Shown here in pieces: positions 24,101 to 33,129 of a stretch of DNA of 64,000 bases. Both the position numbers and the translations under genes were made by a program. The notes beneath the pieces are model-generated. The model did not search any database. It had not been told where the DNA came from and saw only the letters and a program-made list of their open reading frames with translations. Numbering within the stretch: position 1 is the stretch's first letter; each line of letters begins with the position of its first letter. This DNA is from Cladorhizidae sp. MBARI D1340-BT2 (lineage: Eukaryota > Porifera > Demospongiae > Poecilosclerida > Cladorhizidae): positions 41,344,187 to 41,408,186 of the forward strand of contig JAQNBH010000003.1 of the NCBI GenBank assembly GCA_028752905.1, given 5' to 3'.

Positions 24101-25794
24101 TCTAGGAGAGCCTCACCCAAACATATTGCAAGTATATATGTCCATATCTAGGAGAGACTCACCCAAACATATTGCTAGTATATATGTTCATATCTAGGAG
24201 AGACTCACCCAAACATATTGCAAATAGATATGCCCCTATCTAGGAGAGCCTCACCCAAAATATATATGCCCCTAACTAGGAGAGCCTCACCCAAACATAT
24301 TGCAAGTATATATGTCCATATCTAGGAGAGACTCACCCAAACATATTGCTAGTATATATGTCCATATCTAGGAGAGACTCACCCAAACATATTGCTAGTA
24401 TATATGTCCATATCTATGAGAAACTCACCCAAACATATTGCAAGTACAGATGTTCATATCTAGGAGAGACTCACCCAAACATATTGCAAATATATATGCC
24501 CCTATCTAGGAGAGCCTCTCCCAAACATATTGCAAGTATATATGTACATATCTAGGAGAGACTCACCCAAACATACTGCTAGTATATATGTCCATATCTA
24601 GGAGAGACTCACCCAAACATATTGCTAGTATATATGTCCATATCTATGAGAAACAGACTCACCCAAACATATTGCTAGTATATATGTCCATATCTAGGAG
24701 AGACTCACCCAAACATATTGCTAGTGTATATGTCCATATCTATGAGAAACTCACCCAAACATATTGCAAGTATATATGTTCATATCTAGGAGAGACTCAC
24801 CCAAACATATTGCAAATATATATGCCCCTATCTAGGAGAGCCTCACCCAAACATATTGCAAATAGATATGCCCCTATCTAGGAGAGCCTCACCCAAAATA
24901 TATATGCCCCTAACTAGGAGAGCCTCACCCAAATATATTGCAAGTATATATGTCCATATCTAGGAGAGACTCACCCAAACATATTGCTAGTATATATGTC
25001 CATATCTAGGAGAGACTCACCCAAACATATTGCTAGTATATATGTCCATATCTATGAGAAACTCGCCCAAACATATTGCAAGTACAGATGTTCATATCTA
25101 GGAGAGACTCACCCAAACATATTGCAAATATATATGCCCCTATCTAGGAGAGCCTCACCCAAACATATTGCAAGTATATATGTCCATATCTAGGAGAGAC
25201 TCACCCAAACATATTGCTAGTATATATGTCCATATCTAGGAGAGACTCACCCAAACATATTGCTAGTATATATGTCCATATCTATGAGAAACAGACTCAC
25301 CCAAACATATTGCTAGTATATATGTCTATATCTAGGAGAGACTCACCCAAACATATTGCTAGTATATATGTCCATATCTATGAGAAACTCACCCAAACAT
25401 ATTGCAAGTATATATGTTCATATCTAGGAGAGACTCACCCAAACATATTGCAAATATATATGCCCCTATCTAGGAGAGCCTCACCCAAACATATTGCAAA
25501 TATATATGCCCCTATCTAGGAGAGCCTCACCCAAACATATTGCAAGTATATATGTCCATATCTAGGAGAGACTCACCCAAACATATTGCTAGTATATATG
25601 TCCATATCTAGGAGAGACTGACCCAAACATATTGCTAGTATATATGTCCATATCTAGGAGAGACTCACCCAAACATATTGCTAGTATATATGTCCATATC
25701 TAAGAGAGACTCACACAAACATATTGCTAGTATATATGTCCATATCTAGGAGAGACTCACCCAAACATATTGCAAGGACATGCAACACAAGCAT
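2878..25794 (-). CDS. Ig-domain, mucin-stalk, single-pass membrane protein, copy A (spliced gene)
   Basis: This is the gene span; recognised exons are listed separately. From 5' to 3': exon 1 at 25,761-25,794 (signal peptide), exon 2 at 13,382-13,693 (Ig-like), exon 3 at 7,080-7,890 (Ig-like, glycosylated), exon 4 at 4,829-4,897 (Thr/Pro stalk), exon 5 at 2,878-3,134 (TM and tail). Phases agree at 1/2, 3/4 and 4/5 (all phase 1). Exon 2 leaves in phase 1, but the only visible acceptor of exon 3 enters in phase 0, so an exon or boundary between 7,890 and 13,382 is missing from this model. The predicted protein is a type I surface receptor or adhesion molecule of roughly 490 residues. I do not recognise a named family. 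Function in recognition or adhesion is inferred only from architecture. Confidence 0.75.
3135..4828 (-). other. Intron 4, copy A
   Basis: Non-coding A+T-rich sequence between the stalk and TM exons, closely matched by 33,387-35,106 in copy B. I see no further exon or mobile element in it. Small indels separate the copies. Confidence 0.7.
4829..4897 (-). CDS. Exon 4 (copy A): Thr/Pro-rich stalk
   Basis: A 69-nt exon in phase 1-1, between acceptor TTGACTGTAG and donor GATG|GTGAGG. It encodes ETTTAPPTMTPPTTAPPTTA followed by PTD, a short mucin-like stalk built from 5-residue units of the type APPTT/TPPTM. Such sequence is usually O-glycosylated and extended. The codon split with exon 3 (G|AA) gives Glu, and with exon 5 (G|GT) gives Gly. 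Copy B has three extra units. Confidence 0.8.
4898..7079 (-). other. Intron 3, copy A, with local tandem duplications
   Basis: Matched by 35,221-37,426 in copy B. Two roughly 110-bp units sharing GTATACTTCAGACAAC and AAGCAATTAAAGTC stand in tandem at about 5,650-5,860. At 6,040-6,190 three related units share CATCAAGCTGG and GAGCTCCAA. Both sets are present in both copies, so they predate the segmental duplication. A small possible exon lies at 6,873-6,921. Confidence 0.65.
6873..6921 (-). CDS. Candidate alternative small exon (copy A)
   Basis: A 49-nt open stretch encoding MCKFGGLPTDGTMECA ends at a good donor (GCTG|GTAAGA) in phase 1, the phase accepted by the stalk exon. It is conserved in copy B (37,208-37,256) with one synonymous and one Thr-to-Ile change. 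The apparent acceptor gives phase 0, so it does not fit between exons 3 and 4; it could only replace exon 3 or start a different transcript. The two cysteines suggest a real peptide, but no transcript evidence is available. Confidence 0.3.
7080..7890 (-). CDS. Exon 3 (copy A): glycosylated Ig-like ectodomain
   Basis: An 811-nt exon, acceptor GTTAG|CAG and donor CATG|GTAAGT, open throughout. It begins QESYICAPINMLYS. An Ig fold is suggested by SLAWYHNGTKL (C-strand Trp) followed by LIISNMAESDAGKYEV, the D-x-G-x-Y signature of the F strand, although the Cys after Tyr is lacking. A second Ig-like pattern near the end reads TDDIAGHYLYEE. At least eight N-x-S/T sequons are visible (NIS, NGT, NIT, NNT, NRT and others), as expected for an extracellular domain. 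I do not recognise the middle part. The entry phase is 0 on the visible acceptor, which conflicts with exon 2. Confidence 0.78.
9950..10130 (-). pseudogene. hAT transposase C-terminal dimerisation domain remnant
   Basis: An open minus-strand stretch ending at a TAG reads MLQTIVNNVMQDSFPNMYI, then NCPGERSFSAIKNYLRSTL and ends DEKLNHFM. The ERSFSxxKxYLRSTxxxxxLN signature is the conserved hAT C-terminal dimerisation motif. No upstream catalytic portion is recognisable, partly because another transposon interrupts the element just upstream. Confidence 0.8.
10217..11608. mobile_element. Nested non-autonomous hAT element, 8-bp target duplication
   Basis: Perfect 17-bp terminal inverted repeats CAGTGGGGTTCAATTAA begin at 10,217 and end at 11,608. 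They are flanked by an exact 8-bp direct duplication CTAGTTAG (10,209-10,216 and 11,609-11,616), the hallmark of hAT insertion. At 1,392 bp with no transposase seen it is non-autonomous. It sits inside the older hAT at 9,462-12,220. Both subterminal regions are rich in TTCAACT/GAATTAAT repeats. Confidence 0.9.
10487..10810 (+). CDS. Unrecognised ORF carried inside the nested hAT
   Basis: A 107-codon open frame. It has a hydrophobic segment (IYLLALLILLNSM), then RRMQTKALERRKYGVIKSYE, and a Pro/Leu/Ala-rich part (FMLHPLPSVAGPSLALAIT). The amino-acid composition is not low-complexity, unlike other ORFs nearby. A donor-like TTTCTG|GTGAGT falls at about 10,791, suggesting a captured exon of a host gene. 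I do not recognise the protein and cannot show that it is expressed. Confidence 0.3.
   Translation: MATGLTHNHIGTAIYLLALLILLNSMSRRMQTKALERRKYGVIKSYEGSSGLESWEKKRAIVLTALPFMLHPLPSVAGPSLALAITGLPAPVSTLLTHCISGESLCC
12360..12990. repeat. 54-bp minisatellite, copy A
   Basis: About eleven tandem units of 54 bp containing CCCACTAATTACTAGACTAA and CCACCAGTAGTGAGCCAG. Because 54 is a multiple of three, both strands show spurious repetitive open frames. The same minisatellite occurs in copy B at 41,015-41,485, so it existed before the duplication. Confidence 0.9.
13382..13693 (-). CDS. Exon 2 (copy A): N-terminal Ig-like domain
   Basis: A 312-nt exon in symmetric phase 1-1, typical of Ig-domain exons. 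The acceptor is TTTATATTGTAG and the donor CATG|GTACGT. It encodes a mature N-terminus around EWMFGAEAAASSVKIITEP, then NVIFFCEVQPAQTKELTYKW (B-strand Cys, C-strand Trp) and RYNWIFCSVMVNGNELG (F-strand Cys), giving the Cys-Trp-Cys pattern of an Ig fold. One N-glycosylation sequon (NIS) and a second (NYS) are present. The copy B exon is 3 nt shorter and also open. Confidence 0.82.
13738..25775 (-). repeat. 46-bp satellite array in intron 1, derived from the exon 1 splice donor
   Basis: About 12 kb, roughly 260 head-to-tail units of 46 bp. On the minus (gene-sense) strand a unit reads GCAATATGTTTGGGTGAGTC, TCTCCTAGATATGGAC and a TATATA tract. This includes the last 12 or so bases of exon 1 and its donor G|GTGAGT, then CTCTCCTAG. 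Variant units carry GGTGAGG or a CTCATAG ending, and a shortened unit lacks CATATTGCAA on the plus strand. The array begins next to exon 2 and ends inside exon 1. Plus-strand ORFs within it (3 units = 138 bp = 46 codons) are repeat artefacts. Confidence 0.95.
25761..25794 (-). CDS. Exon 1 (copy A): signal-peptide start
   Basis: The ATG at 25,794 is in a good context (GTCCACCATGC) and encodes MLVLHVLAICL, a hydrophobic leader. It ends with donor G|GTGAGT in phase 1, which joins exon 2 to give ...ICLVAAIEW. The same exon with the same length and phase occurs in copy B (MFVLHVLVICL), supporting its reality. Its last bases (GCAATATGTTTGG) are identical to the satellite consensus. Confidence 0.75.
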
Positions 25795-25871
25795 GGTGGA
25801 CAACTTCACAGATAAACAACTACGATTAAAACAGCTACAATTTACTGTGCAATTGCACTGACCAGCCAGCA

Positions 25872-25878
25872 CTATATA
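25872..25878 (-). promoter_or_regulatory. TATA-like box, copy A
   Basis: TATATAG lies about 80 bp upstream of the ATG on the gene strand. Copy B has TATAAAG at the aligned place. It is a plausible core promoter element; the transcription start is unknown. Confidence 0.4.
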
Positions 25879-26044
25879 CCAGAAGTGATATCATGCTATT
25901 TCCTGGTTGTTAATTGAGCCAGCGACACACAATTACTGATGGAGGGTGTGGCTAGACTAGTGAAGTGGATGTACCTCCAATTGCATAATTAGCAATTGCC
26001 TTGGCACTAGCTCACTTCATCGTATTATGTCAATTATACATGTC

Positions 26045-26230
26045 TATAAGCTATACATACATACATGTTGGCTATATACACTGTCTGTATACATGTAGTG
26101 TATATATTTAGACATACTATATACATATAGATGTCTATGTAAATGCATGTAAATGTCTATATAAGTATAGTATATATAGCTATACATACATACATACATG
26201 TATATATATACATGTACTAACAAGTACTGA
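26045..26230. repeat. TACA/TATA-rich simple sequence
   Basis: Low-complexity TACATACATACATG and ATATATATACATG runs, partly self-complementary, upstream of the copy A promoter. Largely absent from the matching region in copy B. Confidence 0.6.
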
Positions 26231-27409
26231 TATGCAGATAATGTATACCTGTATTGCTCAACAGCTACAATATTCATTTTTAGTACAGGAAGAGGGTGTG
26301 GCTAGACATGGTTGGCAATCTTCTAATGAGATCTACCCCTCCTATCATGTACACAAGATTTGATCACTGGCTCAAGGACAAGTTGTTGTTTTTGATCCAC
26401 CTTCTCCCCATTTTCTGAAGTGGAGCTCTTACTCTCCCTCTACTGGGAAGCTTCCTAGAGCAAATAAATAATGTGTGTCCATTGGCACTCTGCATGCAAA
26501 ATCAATTAGTTCCCAAAATCTTGCTTGTAGGTAGTTGTGAGTTTTTCCTATTAAAACCAAGATTTAGCAAGATTTAAACAGAGCTCCACAGATGTCCATT
26601 GCCAAGTTCCGGGCATGTCAAGTGGCCTGAATAAGTGAAGTTCCACTCCACTCAGCATATTTAGTGCATTGTTCAATATATATCAGTTCTTAAATAGAAT
26701 ATTCTTGCAGGGTGCAAGTACACACATTTGTGAATATAGTGAGTGATGTTCCGATAAGTGAAATCTCTGTTAGCTAGGAATATGTTAGCTAGAAACTACA
26801 GGATCAGATGATGTCACTGGCAAACTGTTAGCTAGAGACTAGAGGATCAGCTTATGGCAGATGGGAACTGCTAGATAGAGACTAGAAGCCCTATTGATGG
26901 CAGGTGGGAAGTGTTAGCTTAAATTTTTTTCAATCCAATGTGAATAAAGAATGGATCAGTATTTTTATCCATCAACAAACTTCTTTTCATGCCATTGCAA
27001 TAACTACATAAAGCTTTCATACGTTTGGTACACTAAACTAAACTATAAGTAAGTTATGTATGTACCAATCAGTGTAGAATTGGGAAGCTTTGTCCATTAG
27101 GAATTCTTGTTTTCTTATTACAAACTGGATCTTTAGCTTGATACAAATGTAATACATATTGGCAACAGACAGACTCACAATACTCCGACACAGAATCATT
27201 TGAACATCCTGACAGACTCTTCTGCAGATTCCACTTCTAATAAAAGTTGAGAGATTGCCATGTTGAAGAAGGGCAGATTGGTAGACTGCTTACAGTGCAC
27301 ACACATACCTGTCGGGCGATGTACTCATTTTCTTTGTTGATGGAACAAAACTCTATAGAGATCTTTGACTCATATTATTTTAAACACTGCAATAAGCCTA
27401 TGAGCACTC

Positions 27410-27660
27410 CACGTGACTATTTCACATGGTTATTGGTATCAGCAAAGTTCTTTCATTTGACTATCTATTGGTATCAGCAATGTTCTTCCATGTGGCTATC
27501 TCACATGACTATTGGTATCGGTAATGTTCTTCCATGTGACTATTACACATGGCTATTGGTATCAGCAATGTTCTTCCATGTGGCTATCTCACATGGCTAT
27601 TGGTATCAGCAATGTTCTTCCATGTGACTATCACACATGGTTATTGGTATCAGCAATGTT
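27410..27660. repeat. Minisatellite, about 42-bp period
   Basis: Imperfect repeats of CTATTGGTATCAGCAATGTT with CTTCCATGTGACTAT, about six units. The plus-strand open frame over it is a repeat artefact. Confidence 0.75.
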
Positions 27661-28329
27661 CTGAGGCAACACATGTTTTGATTTTTATACATGTACCTGT
27701 AGTATAACTCTAGATACATATTAAGGAAATATCTGGGGTAGGAGTGGGGGAGACGTTTGATAGCAATATATCTGTGGGTCATTGACACTAGTCCCCCTGG
27801 GTTCCTCTGCCTATGAGGACTAGACAGGGAGGTGGCTTAGATAATCTAATCTCTGGTGTGTCTGAAGTTTATTTAAGTCATTAGTATACATCAGCACCAG
27901 AGAAGGATATTCTAAAATGTATCTGAATATTCCACTAGATACAGCCATAGCTAAATGGTTCAATAAGACTAGAGAGATATTAGTTAATGCATTACTGAAA
28001 ACTTCCAATCATTGTAATAATTCTAAGTAGGTAATTATACACATCCATAGTCAGTGAGAACAATCAGTATCTTCCAAGGGTTGTAGATAATCTAATATTT
28101 CTAAGTTCATAAACTATAGGTAGCTTCCAAGGGTTAGTAGATAATATAATAATTATAAGTTGTACCTGGCTTCCAAGAAATGTAGATTTGGGAAGTTCCT
28201 AGCTTTGGCGCAAAGCACAAACATACTAAGCTATGAATACCACTAGCCTCAACCATTGTATACTTTAGGCCTCAGCCATATACTTATTACCTGGAACACT
28301 CTTTACTAGAAATCGTAGATAGAATACTC

Positions 28330-28920
28330 CCATCCATAAACCTACAACCAGGATACTCTGAGCCAGAAAGCTTAAACCTGGAATACCCCCTAGCCATAAA
28401 CCTACAACCAGGATACTCTTAAGCCAGAAACCTTAACCCTAGCCATAAACCTACAACCAGGATACTCTAAGCCAGAAACCTTAACCCTGGAATACACCTA
28501 GCCATAAACCCACAACCAGGATGCTCTAAGCCAGAAACCTTAAACCTGGAATACCCCAGGCCATAAACCTACAACCAGGATACTCATAAGCCATAAATAT
28601 TCAACCTAGAATAACCCTAGCCATTCAACTTAGACCTAGAATACCCTTAGCCATAACCCTAATCCCTTGACTTAGAATACCCCAAGCCATAACCTTAATC
28701 TCTATGCCTATAGATCTATAATTCTGCTAGCCATAACTCTAACTCCAAATTCTTAATGCTAGACCTACAATACTCCTAGCCATAACCCTGATCTCCCTAA
28801 GCCTCAGCCTAGACCTAGAATATAGAATACCCCTAGCCATAACCCTGATCCCTAATCATAAGCCCTAGACTTAGAATATTCTAACCCATAACCCTAAGAC
28901 CTAGAATACCCCGAGATGTA
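28330..28920. repeat. Degenerate CCATAAACC/CCATAACCCT minisatellite
   Basis: Units of about 60 bp with CCATAAACCTACAACCAGGA and TACTC(T)AAGCCAGAAACC at the left pass into shorter, degenerate CCCTAGCCATAACCCT units to the right. Not a telomeric repeat. Confidence 0.7.
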
Positions 28921-30339
28921 AACCTAACAATCTCTAGTACACCCAAGAAAACCAACAATCAGAAGGTTCTATGACAGAGCCAGGTGAGTCACCACCATAT
29001 TAGACCCAGAGCCGGCTCTAGCTCTGTCATGGTGGTGACTCTGCATATTATATGTAAAATTAGAACAGGGAGGGGCAGTTGTGGGTGTGATACTGACCTT
29101 GTACAAAGTGACTCCTGATATTCATCTTCTACCAAAAGGAGCAGTCCTTTGGTAGAGGGTCAGTATTAGGAGTCTCTTGGTAGATAGTGAGTGTCAGCAC
29201 TCCCTTTATAGATTATCTGTCTCACCACTCTCCTTTTAAAGGGTCAGTATCAGCAATCCTGTTAATGGGTCAGAGTCAGAATTCTCTTTGTAGAGATGTA
29301 AACTGTTCGAGGTAGTTCATTTTGAGATCAATCACTCTGGCAGTGAGGGATATTTGCTCCCAGTTTTCTTTCCATTAGGACTTCTGCAGGTGACCAACGA
29401 AAGGGTGTTGAATGATACATGGTAGCGCCATGTATAATAATTTTCCCTGATGAAGACCAAAGTATCCTGGTTGAAATGATGGCTACAAAAACCAAAAAAA
29501 CTGATCTAAATATAAATTTTAAAGCATATGATATCAGCTGAGAGTAATCGTACAGGTTTGAATATAACCATACACATATAAAATAGGTCAACAGCCACCC
29601 TCTTTTTGAAATAGTGTCAGTACTACTGAAATGGGATGTTTTATACCACTGCCAAACTTTATAAATAACTAAGCATTCAACTTTTAAAAAATGCAGGTTT
29701 AAAAATTTCAGCCATTTACCATTTATAAAAAATAATATTTAGAATACAACAAATCAAACAAACAAAAACACATCTTGAAACATGAACAACATTTTTATTT
29801 ATTAAAAAAACAAAAAAAACAACTACAATTCAACAACAACAGCAATTCAACAACAACAACAGTTCAAGAACAGCAACAACTACAGTTAACTTGTATAAAA
29901 AAGGAAACAAGACTGTCCATGTAGATTACAACTAGTTACATGATCCTTTGACTTTTAAATCATGTACAGCATTGTATGGCTTATCAGTTAACGATTGGTG
30001 CTTATGACTATAAATGGAGCAGCTTGTTCATGCCCCTAATAGCGAGTTTTGTAAACAGCACAGGAATATGTGCTTAACAAAAATGTGCACCTAATAACTA
30101 GTGCATAATATTTTTCCACATGGACCACTTGTTCTACTTAAAGCCATGGCTGCACTTTCTTGAAAAGCTTCTGCGGAAGACTAACTAAATCCCTCCAACC
30201 ACAAGAACGGAGGTGTTTTTAGGTAAATTTCTTGGGCTGTAATTTTTTTGTATAAATAGCGAATTGTGGCTTCTGTTTACTTCTTCTACCAAACAGTTTC
30301 TTAATTATTTGCATTCTAAAATGAGAATGACTATTCCTG

Positions 30340-30640
30340 ATGAGAGGGGAGTGGCTTATAACTTAGAAGCATGTGTATGTAGAGGTACCTAGAGGAGATT
30401 CCAAGGGGGAGGGATTTATAACTTAGAAGCACGTGCATATAGAAGTACCTAGAGGTGGCCCCGAGGGTGAGAGAGTTATAACTTTTGCATGTAGAGGGGT
30501 ACCTAGAGGTGATTCCGAGTGGGAGGGATTTATATCTTAGAAGCACGTGTATATAGAAGTACCTAGAGGTTGTTCCGAAGGATAGGGGGTTATAACTTAG
30601 AAACAGTGCATGTAGAAGTACCTAGAACTGGCTCCTTCAT
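30340..30640. repeat. Minisatellite, about 61-bp period
   Basis: Five imperfect units sharing TATAACTTAGAAGCACGTG, AGAAGTACCTAGAGG and a GAGGG tract. It directly precedes the gypsy fragment. Confidence 0.8.
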
Positions 30641-30714
30641 GTTATAATCAGAAATAGCCACACAGACACTCTTCCAAACTGGTTCTCAGGCTCACCACAG
30701 TGGAGTTAAACACA

Positions 30715-31350
30715 CTACCCACCTACAGCTTCTTCAGCCGCAAGCTCCAGCCAGCCCAGACCAGATATAGTGCATTCGACAGAGAATTGCTTGCTGCCCA
30801 CGTGGCTGTCCGTCACTTCAGGTATTTCCTGGAAGGACACCAGTTCTCACTGTAAACCGACCACAAACCACTCACGTTTGCCTTCGGTAAGATCTCAAAT
30901 GCCTGGTCTGCACGACAACAGCGCCAGCTCTCAGTGATCTCTGAATTCACCATGGACATTAGACACGTGGCAGGCAAGGATAACGTGGTAGCAGACGCTC
31001 TTTCCCATGCTGCCATTTCGGCCATCAGTGGAGGCATTGATTTCTCTGCCCTTGCAACCGCACAGCTCGCAGACCCAGTCGATATGGCTGCCTGCCGGAC
31101 AGCAATCACCGGCCTTCAACTTAAGGACATTCCCTTTGGACCCAATCACACAACCCTGTTGTGTGATGTGTCTCTTGGTCGACCACGTCCACTCGTACCT
31201 GTCTCTTTCCACCGTCGCATTTTCGACACCCTTCATGGCCTCAGCCATCCAGGCATATGGGCAACCCACAAGCTGGTAGCCTGCAAGTACCCCTGGCACA
31301 GCGTTGGTCGACAGGTCGGAGAATGGGCCAGAACATGCATCGCTTGCCAA
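30715..31350 (+). pseudogene. gypsy RNase H and integrase zinc-finger relic
   Basis: Reads TYSFFSRKLQPAQTRYSAFD then RELLAAHVAVRHFRYFLEGH, typical RNase H, broken by a TAA at 30,853. It continues TDHKPLTFAFGK, HVAGKDNVVADALSH and then the integrase HHCC region (LHGLSHPGIWATHKLV ... CIACQ), where a TGA at 31,351 breaks it again. RNase H lacks its beginning. Confidence 0.85.
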
Positions 31351-32390
31351 TGAGCCAAAGTCAACCACCACCATCGTGCCCCACTATCTGAGTAGAACGG
31401 GGCCATACTCCGATTCGACCATGTGAATATGGATCCCGTAGGGCCACTCCCACTCTCTAAAGGTTTCGCCCACCTCCGCACAGTAGTAGACAGAGTCACT
31501 CGTTGGCCAGACCTGGCTAGCACAAGTACCAAAGACGTGACTGATGCCTTCTTGAGTGGATGGATTACTCTTTACGGTCTTCCCTCCGATATCTCCTCTG
31601 ACAGAGGACTCCAGTTCACATCACAACTCTGGCAAGATCTCTTCAACCTCCTCGGAACCAAACTGCATTGGACTACGGCCTACCACCCCCAGGCAAATGG
31701 CCTTGTGGAAAGGTTCCATGGAAGCATGAAAGCGTCCCTCAAAGCACGCTGTCAATCGCCCTCAAAGATATCAGACCTTCATTGGGTCATGCTAGGGCTC
31801 CGGACCATGCCAAAGGAGGACCTAGGTACATCCCCAGCAGACTAGTGTTTGGATCACCACTCACTGTCCCCGGAGAGTTTGTGGGCCATGGACAGGGTGA
31901 ACCATTTCCGGAACTTCTCCGCTGCCTCCATGACAATGTGGCAGATCTCGGACCGGTCCCCCCAGTGCACCATAGCTCTCCCACATCTGCCTCCCTCTCT
32001 TTGGCCAAATTTGTCTTCATTCATCACAACAGCCACACGTTGCCCTACAGCCACCTTATGATGGCCCATTTCGGGTATTGACCACAGGGGACAAATTCTT
32101 CAAAGTCCAGGTCTGCCATCATGAGGAGACCATCTCGATCGATAGGCTGAAAATTGCACATGTTGATGAGTCTGCCAAGGTCCAAGTGGCACAGCCACCA
32201 TGCTGTGGTCACCCACCTCAACACCCCCTAGCACAGTGCACTGTCTGGCCAACTCAAAACTCCCTGGACCCATCACACGGGATACGAAGTACCCCAATCC
32301 TAGAAACCACATGCTCCGGACGAAGATTCAAGACACCGGCAAGGTTTTTGGCCCGAGCTATATACCCGTGGACGATACAGCTTCATTAAG
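31351..32390 (+). pseudogene. gypsy integrase core and C-terminal relic
   Basis: Stop codons at 31,351 and 31,393 precede the catalytic core: FDHVNMDPVGPLP (first Asp), SDRGLQFTSQLWQ (second Asp) and AYHPQANGLVERFHGSMKA (Glu). A stop at 31,843 requires a frame change to continue LVFGSPLTVPGEF, and another near 32,025 leads to PPYDGPFRVLTTGDKFFKV, the C-terminal integrase part. It is non-functional. Confidence 0.87.
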
Positions 32391-32575
32391 ATCAAGTCAG
32401 TTCTGGGGGACGCTGTGTGCGGCACAATTATGGAACAGTAATCGGGACATAACTCCCTTGACTTTTAATAGTAAATATTCTAATTGATGATCACCTTTTG
32501 TTACATTGTATTGATACTCTTGTCTTTCTCATGAAGTTTCAATTCTCTTTCTCTATCGGGTAGAAGAGATACAAC

Positions 32576-32777
32576 AATGACACAGAACCTTGCAGGGAAT
32601 CCTAAACATAGACTTCCCTACAATGTTATATATTAAATACAGATAGAGAATCACATATACACAGTGTCAATAAACACTATAAACAATCTCAATCAAAGTT
32701 CTTAAAACAGTTCTTAAAGTTCAACATAATCAGTTATCAGTTATTTTGGGCATAGGCCATAGAGTGTATTTATCTTA
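32576..32777. other. Short spacer before copy B
   Basis: A+T-rich sequence between the gypsy fragment end and the start of duplicated copy B. No feature seen, and no match to the sequence left of copy A. Confidence 0.4.
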
Positions 32778-33129
32778 TATATCCTTTCTATCAGTTCAGT
32801 TTGAGGTCACTGGTCTCCTTGCCAACCTGTGGATTGGACCACATCTTCACTTGGATCAACCCATGTCACAGGCTCCTCAGTCAGGTGAGTGTTCTTGCTT
32901 GTTGTCTGTGGTGTGGTTGTGGCTTGTTTGTTCACATGAGTGGCTTGCTCTTTCTCATGTATATGTCCCTTTGTTAATCCCACAGATAGTGATGTTCTGC
33001 TGTCAACACCATGGATTAATTTACATTGATATAGACTGTCTTCTTCGAATAATAATAATTTACATATCTATAGCACTATATTCATGTTCTGGTAGTTGCT
33101 GTTCTAGAGTATTAGTAGCAGCGATATCC

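Larger units (their letters stand above)
2526..26400. repeat. Segmental duplication, copy A
   Basis: Sequence from 2,526 matches 32,778 onward, nearly base for base over long stretches, in the same orientation. Matching continues through all recognised exons, introns and the promoter of the receptor-like gene to about 26,400 (copy B about 43,805). Copy A is longer because of a 12-kb satellite (13,738-25,775) and nested hAT elements (9,462-12,220). Flanks outside these limits do not match. The right boundary is approximate because similarity fades upstream of exon 1. Confidence 0.92.
26400..30340. other. Unique spacer between the duplicated copies
   Basis: No convincing gene seen. It holds three roughly 60-bp GTTAGCTAGA-type units at 26,760-26,920, a minisatellite at 27,410-27,660 and a degenerate one at 28,330-28,920. 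There are CAA/AAC simple repeats around 29,790-29,890. Open frames here are short and without recognisable motifs. Confidence 0.55.
30660..32575 (+). mobile_element. 5'-truncated Ty3/gypsy fragment with possible 3' LTR
   Basis: Plus-strand pol from RNase H to the end of integrase; gag, protease and RT are missing. After the coding relic comes a purine-rich TTCTGGGGGACG and then TGTGTGCGGCAC, a plausible polypurine tract and LTR start at about 32,412. AGAGATACAACA at about 32,575 is a plausible LTR end. It lies just before copy B of the duplication. It is related to, but clearly diverged from, the element at the left edge. Confidence 0.8.

Noticed and set aside
14099..25519. Many plus-strand ORFs of the type MLVYMSISRRDSPKHIAS, suggesting a repeat-protein family
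   Set aside because: They are translations of the 46-bp satellite in rotating frames (138 bp = 46 codons); no initiation context, splice structure or gene support.
13738..25775. Regularly spaced repeats resembling a CRISPR array
   Set aside because: Units are directly contiguous 46-bp satellite copies without unique spacers, in a eukaryotic intron.
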